The translations under genes and the position numbers were made by a program. 53,242 nt of DNA. Origin: Nemertoderma westbladi. Taxonomy: Eukaryota > Xenacoelomorpha > Nemertodermatida > Nemertodermatidae. The stretch lies in contig JAUCBJ010008945.1 in NCBI GenBank assembly GCA_032718475.1, positions 1-53,242 of the forward strand, in the 5' to 3' direction. Below are positions 1 through 8,610 of the stretch, piece after piece. Below the pieces are notes generated by a model, which was not told where the DNA came from, made no database searches, and was given only the letters and a program-made list of their open reading frames with translations. The first letter of the stretch is position 1. Each line of letters starts with the position of its first letter.

Positions 1-1
1 T

Positions 2-1645
2 ACCGCTCGCTATACGCATCGTAATGGTACGTATATGGACTTCTTAACTACTGGTCATCCTATTGATTTACACGATACCGATGATGTAGACACCGAAAGG
101 GAAATGGTTTTATTTAAATATCATACCCAGCGGAGTCGAAACGATAAATCGAGAATAGAACACGAGAACTCTATTCGAAACAGACTCGAAAGGGAAGACG
201 TTGAAGAACCTGATAAACGTAGCGACTTCAACGATTATCTAGAATTCCTAAGAGAGACCTATCTCAATGTTGCCAGTCAACAAAACCTCGAAACTCGATA
301 TCCTCAAGGTATACATCCAGACCCTATGATGGAACTCAAACAGCTTTATTTTACAATGATGTATCTTACCGCCGATCGACCACTACCTGTCGTTCCAGAT
401 AGCTTCGAACAGATGGAGGAATATTGTAAAACTGGAGAGCGATCACCCGCGTTTCCCCTTCAAGACGTGCGTCTTTGGTATTACTGTGACGAATGCCCTA
501 GACCTAACCAGCAAATCGAAAGGCATAAACATCCGCGGAGACGTTGCGCTAAACACAGTTTTACACGATATACTTATGGGAGTTTCGAGCGAAACCTTTT
601 CGACGTATCACCTACGGTCGCGCGCCTTAAGCGATCATTGAATAAACCCATGATCAGAGTTCCGGAATACTCGGTCAGACCTCCTCATTCCCAAGTGATA
701 CCTCAAACTCTCGATCCTAATAGTATTACGGATCCTCCCGAGCTGTACTCACTGTTCAAAGATCTAGTGTTACCTGAACAGTTGATTGGTGGCACTCCGG
801 TAGTGGGTTCGTTAGATATTCGCCAACCTTATCTCGCTGGACTAGGACGCGGTCATCTAATATCACCGTTTAACCCCTACAACCGTCCTGGCCTCCCTCC
901 GATCCAACCTGTTACAGAAGTCGAAGAGAGCGTGATACGAAATGCATTGGACGCTATTCGGCAGAAAATCGGAAAAGGAACTTACGATTGCTTGGAGAAA
1001 CGTAAATTGCAACAACAAGTCCAAGCGGTGAAAGAACTAGCTTTACCCCAGTTCGATAGAGAAATACAAAATCTAGAGGAGGACATCGAACGTGGACGCA
1101 CTTACTCTTTACAGGAATTCCTGGACGAGCGCTTGCAACAACAAGCGGAGGAAAATCAGCTCGAGGAGAGACATATAGAGCTGACTGAGAGGGAAGAAGC
1201 AGCTTTAGCCCAACCAGAAGCTCAAATTCTCGTGACGGATCTCTATTCCAAAACGATCCTCCACCCCTCGATGGTTCCTCATTTTAAAGACAAGCTCTTT
1301 GCTACGGTACAACCTCAACCGGTTAATACCGATCTCAGATCTCAAGAGCTCATTGCTGACGCTCCCATGCTACAACGTCCACCCATCGAGGCTGCTCGTG
1401 TCGATGGTGTACTTGTTGAGCCTCCGGACAATAGAGTGGATCTTGTCCGTCGCATGGTGCACGATGTTAACATACGCGCTAGACCTTTGCCGGACTCATT
1501 TTATGGAATTAAGGATCACCCTTATTACGTCAATTTAAAGCAATATTACATGGTAAAACCGGAAGATCCTATGCATAGTCTGAGGTTTCTACCATTAATC
1601 AATCCTCTCGATCTTGTCGAACTCGAACAACTACAAAACATCTAG
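2..1645 (+). CDS. ORF A of left-edge element: unrecognised coiled-coil protein (5' end possibly cut by window)
   Basis: The frame is open from the window edge. The first ATG in it is at 35 (536 codons), so the true start may lie outside. The protein is charged and proline-rich. Residues ~300-400 are Glu/Gln/Arg-rich and look like a long coiled coil. There is a Cys/His patch near residues 150-175 (YYCDECPRP, then His/Arg-rich, then C). I recognise no domain; a structural, gag-like role is only an inference from position, because exonuclease-like and zinc-knuckle frames follow it on the same strand. Codon use is far more GC-balanced than the AT-rich flanks, which supports real coding. The frame stops at 1643-1645, but a second frame, shifted by -1, is already open from 1579 and continues the charged helical character past the stop. 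Confidence 0.6.
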   Translation, partial: TARYTHRNGTYMDFLTTGHPIDLHDTDDVDTEREMVLFKYHTQRSRNDKSRIEHENSIRNRLEREDVEEPDKRSDFNDYLEFLRETYLNVASQQNLETRYPQGIHPDPMMELKQLYFTMMYLTADRPLPVVPDSFEQMEEYCKTGERSPAFPLQDVRLWYYCDECPRPNQQIERHKHPRRRCAKHSFTRYTYGSFERNLFDVSPTVARLKRSLNKPMIRVPEYSVRPPHSQVIPQTLDPNSITDPPELYSLFKDLVLPEQLIGGTPVVGSLDIRQPYLAGLGRGHLISPFNPYNRPGLPPIQPVTEVEESVIRNALDAIRQKIGKGTYDCLEKRKLQQQVQAVKELALPQFDREIQNLEEDIERGRTYSLQEFLDERLQQQAEENQLEERHIELTEREEAALAQPEAQILVTDLYSKTILHPSMVPHFKDKLFATVQPQPVNTDLRSQELIADAPMLQRPPIEAARVDGVLVEPPDNRVDLVRRMVHDVNIRARPLPDSFYGIKDHPYYVNLKQYYMVKPEDPMHSLRFLPLINPLDLVELEQLQNI

Positions 1646-2700
1646 ATCAGCTAGTTAAACTAAACTCATTTCGAAAACCGTATAATATTTCTAGAATAGA
1701 GAAAGAAATATTACCTCCGTACAATCTTGATGGATTCATTAAAACTCGATTAGTGCACTGGAATCTTGACGTGTTATTCGAGGAAGAAAGAATAAAACGA
1801 TATGGAGATGTGGAAACCTATACTACACAATGCTTAAAGTATAGAGACTTACCCAATGCTAGCGAATGCGCTACTTTGTGGCATCCAGTGGGAATGACTC
1901 TCGAAAACGCCACTAAAGAATGGAACGAGACTCTTAACGTTATCGAGATGTATGGCGTTGTTACTTATGACAACGAAGGTAGCGTTCCGGTGGGAGAACT
2001 AGGAACTACGCGAATGATACATATACGAGGACTCGCTGGTTCTACCCACGTATTCACTCGAGCGTGTTCAGACGTGATTGATTATTCTTTTGAAACTCTT
2101 ACGGAGACACAAAAGAAACTTCGACATGGACAATTCGAGCTCGCGCAGCGTTACGTCACCGACACCGAGCGCAAACCGGCCATGGGTATCGATGGATCAA
2201 TGTTACCCCAACCTGTGCTCGAAATGTTGTTTAACGAAAGAATCCTGAAAATCGGCTCAGCTGTTTATGGAGATCTCCAAAACGACTTCCGGAATATGGA
2301 AAACATTCCATACCCTTTCGTTGATACTCAGCTGATTGCTCCTTGGGCCGAAGGCCGAGGTTTCTTTCGCACGATGTATGCCAATACACCCAGCGGCATT
2401 ACTAAAGTACAACGGACATCCATCGGACATCTTGCCTTTCAAGAATATGGATGGAATTTCAAAGTTGGAAATCCTATCAATTACCAGCAAGTATATGGAG
2501 ATCATTACTCTCGTTTATATTTTGATGGACCATTAACTGCGCCTGGTGCCGTATATAGCTTTATGAGTGTTCCACTTCGCCCTTCCTTAGCTATATACAC
2601 GATCTTTGAAAACGCAGCACTTGCCGGTTGGCTAGCCAATGTGTGCAGTCGTACTATACGCGCTCACCCATTAATACTTGGAACAAACTCGCCAAGTTAG
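1579..2700 (+). CDS. ORF B of left-edge element: 3'-5' exonuclease-like (DEDD, RNase D/EXD fold) domain
   Basis: The frame opens at 1579, 67 bp before ORF A stops, and has no early ATG. The first start-like codon is GTG at 1753, so it is probably expressed as an extension of ORF A. From the GTG, residues ~70-80 read VVTYDNEGSV, the DxE of exonuclease motif I. A stretch near residues 165-195 (LKIGSAVYGDL, then FVDTQLIA) matches the motif II region and the following strand of RNase D/WRN/EXD-type exonucleases. Near residues 265-285, GPLTAPGAVYSF sits where the family has its RPLt...YAa.Da segment, but the catalytic Asp is not there (Ser/Pro instead). This suggests a weakened or inactive enzyme. 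The family assignment is by eye from motif order and spacing. The stop at 2698-2700 overlaps the next frame by ~90 bp. Confidence 0.6.
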   Translation, partial: SEVSTINQSSRSCRTRTTTKHLDQLVKLNSFRKPYNISRIEKEILPPYNLDGFIKTRLVHWNLDVLFEEERIKRYGDVETYTTQCLKYRDLPNASECATLWHPVGMTLENATKEWNETLNVIEMYGVVTYDNEGSVPVGELGTTRMIHIRGLAGSTHVFTRACSDVIDYSFETLTETQKKLRHGQFELAQRYVTDTERKPAMGIDGSMLPQPVLEMLFNERILKIGSAVYGDLQNDFRNMENIPYPFVDTQLIAPWAEGRGFFRTMYANTPSGITKVQRTSIGHLAFQEYGWNFKVGNPINYQQVYGDHYSRLYFDGPLTAPGAVYSFMSVPLRPSLAIYTIFENAALAGWLANVCSRTIRAHPLILGTNSPS

Positions 2701-3812
2701 ACGAACACAATAAGTTTATACGTTTCGAATGTTTCCGGCGCTTTCTGACTCCGTTCCGTAACGTCGATAGTCAGTTCAAGGACCGCGCGCTGACCAAACT
2801 CAGTCTGAGAGACTCAGCTGCGGAGAAACTGAGTAGCGCTGGATTTGCCGTTTTTCAAGACGTTTGTATACAGAACTTACATTCATCTGTTATACAAAGA
2901 CCCCGAATACCTACAGGTTATTCTGTCGTGGAAATACAGACAGTGGGTCTACTTACTGAGACAGACGCACCCACTTCGTCTATACAGCTGGAGGATGAGC
3001 CAGTATGCTTGGAATCAGAAGCGATTCAGCCTACAGCTTCCCGGAGCAGTGACAATGATTATGTCATAGAGTGGTATCAAGGTCCACAACGTCTCACAGC
3101 GTACGATTATCGACACGCCAACTACGTTTCTCGAAAACGTTGTCGATTATGCGCATCGAGAGACCACTTCACCCCTCTAGACTCGAGCGTACCTTGTTCC
3201 TATTTCCTCGAACAACCGATGATGGAAATATATTGTGCTTATTGCAGGCTTAATAACTCTCATTTTTTTGCCGTCTGCCCACAATTTATGACTCAATGTC
3301 ACTACTGTCAACTTAAAGGACATGAAAGTTACAATTGTCCCTTTAATCGCGATTTAGAGAGCGTAGACGAGATGATCACTCTGCGATACATCCGAGCTTG
3401 GGAAGCAAACGTGGATTTACATTGCGAATCCCGACATCGCTATTACCCTGGACGAGCTTACGAGGGAGTTTACGCGTTCCATCCTCATCTATTCGCGTCG
3501 ATTGAACAGAAAACACGCGTACCAAGTTACGAGTTAATGAAGCGTGTTGGTGAGTGTATTTCCACCAAGTTTGTCAGAAAATACCTTAGAAACGTTAACC
3601 CTAATGATATAACCACATATCACCTGATCAATTTTATCCGTCAGGACCCTGAGTATGGCGACATCTTTGTGAACTCGCATCCTGAACTACAGGAAGTATC
3701 TCGGCGACCATATGAATATCGAACCCGAGAACGCGAGCTGGAGAGAACCATTAAACCGAGAAAGTTCCTCACCACTCACGGTCCACCCACTGCTACCGTC
3801 AAGGACCCGTAG
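2610..3812 (+). CDS. ORF C of left-edge element: zinc-knuckle protein
   Basis: The frame opens at 2610 inside ORF B (-1 relative to it); the first start-like codon is TTG at 2628, so independent initiation is doubtful. The middle, about residues 170-250, carries a run of Cys/His sites. First comes CRLC followed by His and Cys, then CAYCRLNNSHFFAVC (CX2CX5HX4C), then CHYCQLKGHESYNC (a canonical CX2CX4HX4C zinc knuckle). These are nucleic-acid-binding modules typical of retroelement Gag/nucleocapsid proteins and some RNA-binding host proteins. After them the protein is basic with many Tyr/Arg. No reverse transcriptase or integrase is visible. The stop is at 3810-3812, again overlapping a further -1 frame. 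Confidence 0.6.
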   Translation, partial: KRSTCRLASQCVQSYYTRSPINTWNKLAKLDEHNKFIRFECFRRFLTPFRNVDSQFKDRALTKLSLRDSAAEKLSSAGFAVFQDVCIQNLHSSVIQRPRIPTGYSVVEIQTVGLLTETDAPTSSIQLEDEPVCLESEAIQPTASRSSDNDYVIEWYQGPQRLTAYDYRHANYVSRKRCRLCASRDHFTPLDSSVPCSYFLEQPMMEIYCAYCRLNNSHFFAVCPQFMTQCHYCQLKGHESYNCPFNRDLESVDEMITLRYIRAWEANVDLHCESRHRYYPGRAYEGVYAFHPHLFASIEQKTRVPSYELMKRVGECISTKFVRKYLRNVNPNDITTYHLINFIRQDPEYGDIFVNSHPELQEVSRRPYEYRTRERELERTIKPRKFLTTHGPPTATVKDP

Positions 3813-4056
3813 GAGCTGCTGTCCTGAGACGAGCTCTAAAGGCCGTTAGACCTCGCTCCACTGAGGTTGATATCAATCAACCAGGTACTTCGACCGGCGG
3901 GTATACCGATCGTAACCCTACACCTTCTGATGCAATTGTATTGCACCCTTCGCCTAGGAGCTACAGCCCTCCTCGTAAAGTGGCTCGCCCCAAAGAGAAG
4001 AAGACTCTTGCTAGCCTCAAAAAACTGCGTAAACGCCGTCCGCGTAAGAAAGACTA
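3755..4056 (+). CDS. ORF D of left-edge element: Pro/Ser-rich segment with a basic C-terminal tail
   Basis: The frame opens at 3755 and ends with TAA at 4054-4056. From 3803 it is clearly protein-like: GPVGAAVLRRALKAVRP, then a Pro/Ser/Thr-rich linker, then a strongly basic end (KKLRKRRPRKKD). It has no internal Met, so it is probably the C-terminus of the product begun in ORF C, reached by another one-nucleotide backward shift near 3801-3803. The basic tail could bind nucleic acid or act as a nuclear localisation signal. Function is not known. Confidence 0.5.
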
Positions 4057-4821
4057 ACTGTTTAGAGTATCTTTATGTTTTAGAAACTGTGATTTTTATA
4101 TTTTATAGACTGAAAATCCCATTTTCTGGGAGCGGTGTAAAAGCCTTTGCTGAATTGCCCCGTTATTTTTCTTATTTTTCCATTAAAATACTCTGTAGCT
4201 GATTTAATAGGCGTAAGAGACCGTATTATTGCTGTATCGGTGTTTTTTAGAGGATCTAAGAGCTATTTCCTCCGTATGTGTACTGTGGAAGGCATAGTTG
4301 ATGATTCTATGGCAATTCCGTGACGCAAAAGGGGCTAGATACTCTTGAACAGTAGTTACTATGACGACGGTTAACAGCTGATATTCATACGTGTCGATTT
4401 TCTTTGTTCTACGGCGTCTCTTAGTTTAGTCAACCAATCAGAGCGTTTTTACGGCTCTTGTACAGAAATTTCCGAGAAATCACGCAATGCATTATGGGCA
4501 GTGTTATGATTCTGTCCTGAGCCAGGAAAGAACGGCTTTGGAATATTTTGTGCTTTTCTGCTTTTAGCCTAACACTAGTAGGCTTAATTATAAGGACATA
4601 TATCCGTTATCTATCCATAACTTAACATATCATACATATCTTACTTAACATTACTGCTTTTGCTGTCGGTTATTCATTATCTTTGTTGATGAAATATTAT
4701 ATTTGGAATAACGAGAAATAACCCCGAAAACCCAATATTCTTGATATACCGAAGGTAAGAGAGACAGGTTACATATAACGATTGTGACTTATGTTAAAGT
4801 GGTTTGAAGTGAATCTAATGT
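4057..4821. other. non-coding 3' region of left-edge element
   Basis: Between the last coding frame and the inverted repeat I see no gene. The sequence becomes AT-rich with short T-runs. Small ORFs here have no protein-like composition. It may be the 3' untranslated part of the element. Confidence 0.4.
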
Positions 4822-5318
4822 TATTTGACAGACCCTACATGATTCGGTCCGTGTTCCTTTTATATGTGACTAAAATCAGTGAAGATCGGCAGATCAGTGT
4901 GCAGTATTGTGCAGCATTGTGTATGAGTGAGACTGATAACGAAGCATTTCCTAAAGAATGCGCCATATATGTGAATTGTAACTAAGCCATATCGTTGCGT
5001 GTAGTTTAAGTCATAGCTCTGTTTATATAGATAGAGCGCCACGTCCAAAAGGAACTGTTAATATTCCCCGAAGGTGAATAATATTGTCAGAGATTATATA
5101 ATACTGTCAGTCGAATAATACATTAGGCTTACATAGCAATAAGATTAAGCCGTCGAAGTCAATCTCCTGGGTATATCCAGCGGGTGAATGATCGCGCACA
5201 GATTGGTTTCAACTAGTGTAGTGAATCAAATATTTGTCAGAGGCTAAAAGCGATTTATTATCTAGAAGACATCCTAATTTGGCGGGTTAAACTGCCAAAG
5301 GTCTGAAAGCGCGAACAA
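4822..5318 (+). repeat. left copy of a ~500-bp inverted repeat pair (element end)
   Basis: This segment matches the reverse complement of 52741-53242 over its whole length, with roughly two-thirds identity by eye and blocks of near identity. Examples are TAGATAGAGCGCCACGTCC at ~5026-5044, GGGTGAATGATCGCGCA at ~5181-5197, and GTTAAACTGC plus AAAGGTCT near 5286-5303. Similarity stops sharply in both copies just after AGCGCGAACA, which suggests a true element terminus at ~5317. The match continues to the right window edge in the other copy, so its outer limit is unknown. It lies ~0.8 kb downstream of ORFs A-D and may be their element's 3' end or LTR. Confidence 0.75.
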
Positions 5319-6438
5319 CTGGTTTGTGTGGTTCCTAATTACAATATTTATAGCTTTTTACAATGTGCAGTTGTTGGTACTGTAGTTTAGGTTGGTTGTT
5401 TGACAGTGGTAGGGGAAGAGAGAGAGGGGGGGGGTGGGGGTGGAGAGATGCAGATATCTGTCATCTGTAACAGTTAAACCTACCTCCCTGCCTACATTAG
5501 CATTTGGCATTGAGTTATATGCAAGACGAATGCTGATGCCGAACATATTACAACCAGACAACAGAACTTAAGTGCATTGTACTGCACAATGATTGTAAAA
5601 TGAAACAAATAATTCGGAATTTGATATCTTCCACTGTCAGACTATACAGCTGTAGGCTGTAGGCCAGTCTAAATGGCTTAGAATGTAATTTCATTTTTTT
5701 TTTCAAAAACCTATAAATTTTTCAAAAATCCAGGTTTTGGGGTTCAAACCTAAAAAACATAGGTTAACTAAAAACCTAGGTTGCCAGCCCTGACAACAAA
5801 TTGGTTTTGTTTGTATTATATGCCAACGTTACCAGGTTACACCATTAGGTTACACGTTTTTCATAACCTGTGACTTTTACTATAACTTTTTTGTATATTA
5901 TTTCAGAGTATTTTTAGCGTATCGAAACGACTAAAAATACTGTATTTTTCTGTATATTTTGGATTATTTTGAATTATTTTGAGGCTATACTTTGATCCTA
6001 ACGGACCCGACCCAAAGCACCCCTCACACGGTTTCTCTTTTTCCTCATCCCAGAGGTTTTTCTATGCTGTTACAGTACACTATTTTTATATGCCAGAAGG
6101 GAGCAATATACATCTTGGGAGGAACAGAAATCACTGTGTTTTGCACTATCGTTATCTTTGAAGGATTGTGGATGTCCGTAAATAACAAGTCATTGAAGGA
6201 CCGTGTTCTAGTGGGAAATATTTTATGACAGCCGGGAACCAAAACAATAAGGGAAAAGATAGTACTTCTTGGAACTTTTAGAGATACAAAGCCGTTTTAG
6301 GAGCTTATCGTGACATACGACCGAGCTGACATACGCCTAATAACAGAATAATTGCGTAGGCTACCGCCCTACCTGTAATAAAAGTAGGCCTACTTTTTAT
6401 TGTTAGCAATAAAAGACTAAAATTGGCCTTCTGTTACA
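5319..6438. other. intergenic, no gene seen
   Basis: AT-rich spacer between the repeat end and the transporter gene. It has a G-rich run at ~5424-5440 and a T-run at ~5693-5702. The last ~100 bp before the ATG at 6439 must hold the transporter's 5' UTR or promoter, but I see no clear TATA box. Confidence 0.4.
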
Positions 6439-8610
6439 ATGAACTCGTACAACGATGACGTCACTCGCTCGCCCACGACCTATTCGGCCCCTACATTGGT
6501 CTATGTTCTATCCGCCATCTCCGCTATTGGTGGATTCCTCTTCGGCTACGATACCGGCGTAATTTCCGGAGCCATGATCCTAATCCGCAAACAGTTCTCC
6601 CTCTCCGAGACCACGCAGGAGATTGTAGTCAGCTCAACCGTAGCCGCAGCCGCCGTATTCGCTATACTCGGGGGCTACATAAACGATATGATTGGTCGAC
6701 GATTCTCTCTCATGCTAGCGAGTTGCGCCTTCATCGCGGGTTCGGTTATTCTCGCTGTTTCTCCTTCCGTCGCCTTCCTCATCTCAGGTCGACTCATCGT
6801 CGGTGTCGGTATTGGGATCGCCTCGATGACCGTTCCGGTATACATTGCGGAAGTGGCTCCGGCCCATCTCCGCGGTCGCCTAGTTACCGCCAACAACATG
6901 CTGATAACCCTGGGTCAGGTGATTGCGTCGCTGGTTGACGGCGCCTTTAGTTACGATGCCGTTAACGGCTGGCGGTACATGTTGGGGTTGGCCGCGATCC
7001 CGGCCGCAGTGCTGTTCCTTGGGTTGCTGTGTCTGCCGGAGAGCCCGAGGTGGCTGGTGATGAAGGGGCGATTGGGGGCGGCGAGGCGGGCGTTGGGGCG
7101 AATACATCCGGGAGAATCGGAGAGGGGAGTCGAGGAGGAGGTGGAGAGGGTGCGTAGGGCGGTGGAGGGAGGCGGGGAGAGAAGGCCGATTACTGGGGAG
7201 GGAAGGCCGAATACTGGGGAGGGAAGGCCGAATACTGGAGAGGGAAAGCCGAATACTGGAGAGGGAAGGCCGAATATTGGGCAGGGAATGCCGAATACTG
7301 GAGAGGGAAGGCCGAATACTGGAGAGGGAAGGCCGAATACTGGGGAGGGAAGGCCGAATACTGGGGAGGGAAGGCCGAATACTGGAGAGGGAAGGCCGAA
7401 TATTGGAGAGGGAAGGCCGAATATTGGGCAGGGAATGCCGAATACTGGAGAGGGAAGGCCGAATACTGGAGAGGGAAGGCCGCATACTGGGGAGGGGAGA
7501 CCGAATACTGGGGAGGGAAGGCAGCATACTGGGGAAGGGTGGCCGATATCGTACGACGATATTGCATATTCCGACGACGACACCGCTACATTATTGGCGG
7601 GAAGGAAACCGGAACTAACCAACTTCGGCGACTTCCGTCCAACGCGAGCCTCCCGATGGGTTCTCCTCGATATGCTCCGGGTTGCCAGTGTCCGTCGGGC
7701 TCTTCTCGTCGGCTGCGTCCTACAGATGGTCCAGCAACTGTTGGGAATCAACACGGTCATGTACTACAGCGCCACTATCATCCTAATGGTGGGAGTCGCT
7801 GACAGCTCCACTGCCATCTGGTTGGCCGCCGGTACGGCTTCACTAAACTTCCTCTTCTCCCTCGTGGGTCTCTACCTAATCGAGCGGGCGGGCCGACGAC
7901 TTCTCTGTCTCGCCAGCATCCTCGGCAGCTGCTCCAGCCTCGTCCTCATCGCCGTCGCGTTTCTCATGATTCAGTCGGATTCCCCCGCGGTCTCCGTGTA
8001 CGAGACGGTCCCGGACCCAAACCACTGTGGCGTCGCTCCCAACTGCTACTCCTGCACGGTGGAGCGCACCGACTGCGGGTTCTGCTTCGACGACAGTGGC
8101 CCCGTGAACGGCTCCTGTCTGCCGGCAGTGGGCGGCAACGAGTCAGCTCCCGTGGGTGGGCGTTGTGGGGCGTCCGTAGAGGGTGCTGTATGGAATTACG
8201 GGCGATGTCCCACCTCCTACGCTTGGATGGCTCTGTTGGGGCTGTCCCTCTACCTGGCTACCTTCGCCCCGGGGATGGGTCCTGTCCCGTGGGCCGTTAA
8301 CTCCGAGATCTACCCCCAATGGGCCCGCAGTACCGGCAGTGCAGTCTCTACCACCGTTAACTGGTCCTTTAACCTCCTTATATCCGTCACTTTCCTTACA
8401 CTCACTCGTTGGCTTAGCCCACCCGGTGCCTTCTTCCTTTACACCGGTTTTGGGTTATTAGGTTTCATTTTTTTGTTCTTTAATCTTCCCGAAACTAAAG
8501 GTTCTTCCCTAGAGGACGTCGATTTGTTGTTTATAGAGCCGCTCTGTAAAATTCCTTGTAAATCTAAATCATATACCAAAATTCCCACCTCAAGTGCTGA
8601 GTACCAATAA
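6439..8610 (+). CDS. SLC2A13: proton/myo-inositol cotransporter, SLC2A13 (HMIT)-like, MFS sugar transporter
   Basis: The 723-residue, single-exon ORF encodes a 12-helix major facilitator. Family marks in order: GGFLFGYDTGVISGA (~31-45), NDMIGRR (~82-88), PESPRW (~200-205), QQLLGIN (~432), ERAGRR, a Cys-rich extracellular loop (NCYSC, CGFC) with Asn-glycosylation sites, EIYP and PETKG near the end. The Cys-rich loop between helices 9 and 10 is diagnostic of HMIT within the GLUT family. These proteins import myo-inositol with H+. The loop between helices 6 and 7 carries a large in-frame tandem repeat (residues ~247-372) absent from ordinary HMIT, which makes this protein longer than usual. The lack of introns and higher GC than the flanks could mean a retrocopy, but the frame is intact. 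The ATG at 6439 places the N-terminus as in the family. Confidence 0.93.
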   Translation: MNSYNDDVTRSPTTYSAPTLVYVLSAISAIGGFLFGYDTGVISGAMILIRKQFSLSETTQEIVVSSTVAAAAVFAILGGYINDMIGRRFSLMLASCAFIAGSVILAVSPSVAFLISGRLIVGVGIGIASMTVPVYIAEVAPAHLRGRLVTANNMLITLGQVIASLVDGAFSYDAVNGWRYMLGLAAIPAAVLFLGLLCLPESPRWLVMKGRLGAARRALGRIHPGESERGVEEEVERVRRAVEGGGERRPITGEGRPNTGEGRPNTGEGKPNTGEGRPNIGQGMPNTGEGRPNTGEGRPNTGEGRPNTGEGRPNTGEGRPNIGEGRPNIGQGMPNTGEGRPNTGEGRPHTGEGRPNTGEGRQHTGEGWPISYDDIAYSDDDTATLLAGRKPELTNFGDFRPTRASRWVLLDMLRVASVRRALLVGCVLQMVQQLLGINTVMYYSATIILMVGVADSSTAIWLAAGTASLNFLFSLVGLYLIERAGRRLLCLASILGSCSSLVLIAVAFLMIQSDSPAVSVYETVPDPNHCGVAPNCYSCTVERTDCGFCFDDSGPVNGSCLPAVGGNESAPVGGRCGASVEGAVWNYGRCPTSYAWMALLGLSLYLATFAPGMGPVPWAVNSEIYPQWARSTGSAVSTTVNWSFNLLISVTFLTLTRWLSPPGAFFLYTGFGLLGFIFLFFNLPETKGSSLEDVDLLFIEPLCKIPCKSKSYTKIPTSSAEYQ
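7177..7551 (+). repeat. in-frame 21-bp minisatellite within the SLC2A13-like gene
   Basis: About 18 copies of a 21-bp unit encode the heptapeptide EGRPNTG, with variants EGRPNIG, QGMPNTG, EGKPNTG and EGRPHTG. The block EGRPNIG-QGMPNTG recurs, showing segmental expansion inside the array. The unit length is a multiple of three, so copy-number change never shifts the frame. All six frames stay largely open across the array, which produces several spurious long ORFs on both strands. Confidence 0.95.

Noticed and set aside
2-4056. Left-edge ORFs as a known retrovirus-like gag-pol
   Set aside because: No protease, reverse transcriptase, RNase H or integrase motif is present in any of the four frames.
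6880-7760. Minus-strand ORFs (215 and 269 codons) opposite the transporter
   Set aside because: They exist only because the 21-bp repeat lacks stops; the plus frame has clear transporter motifs.
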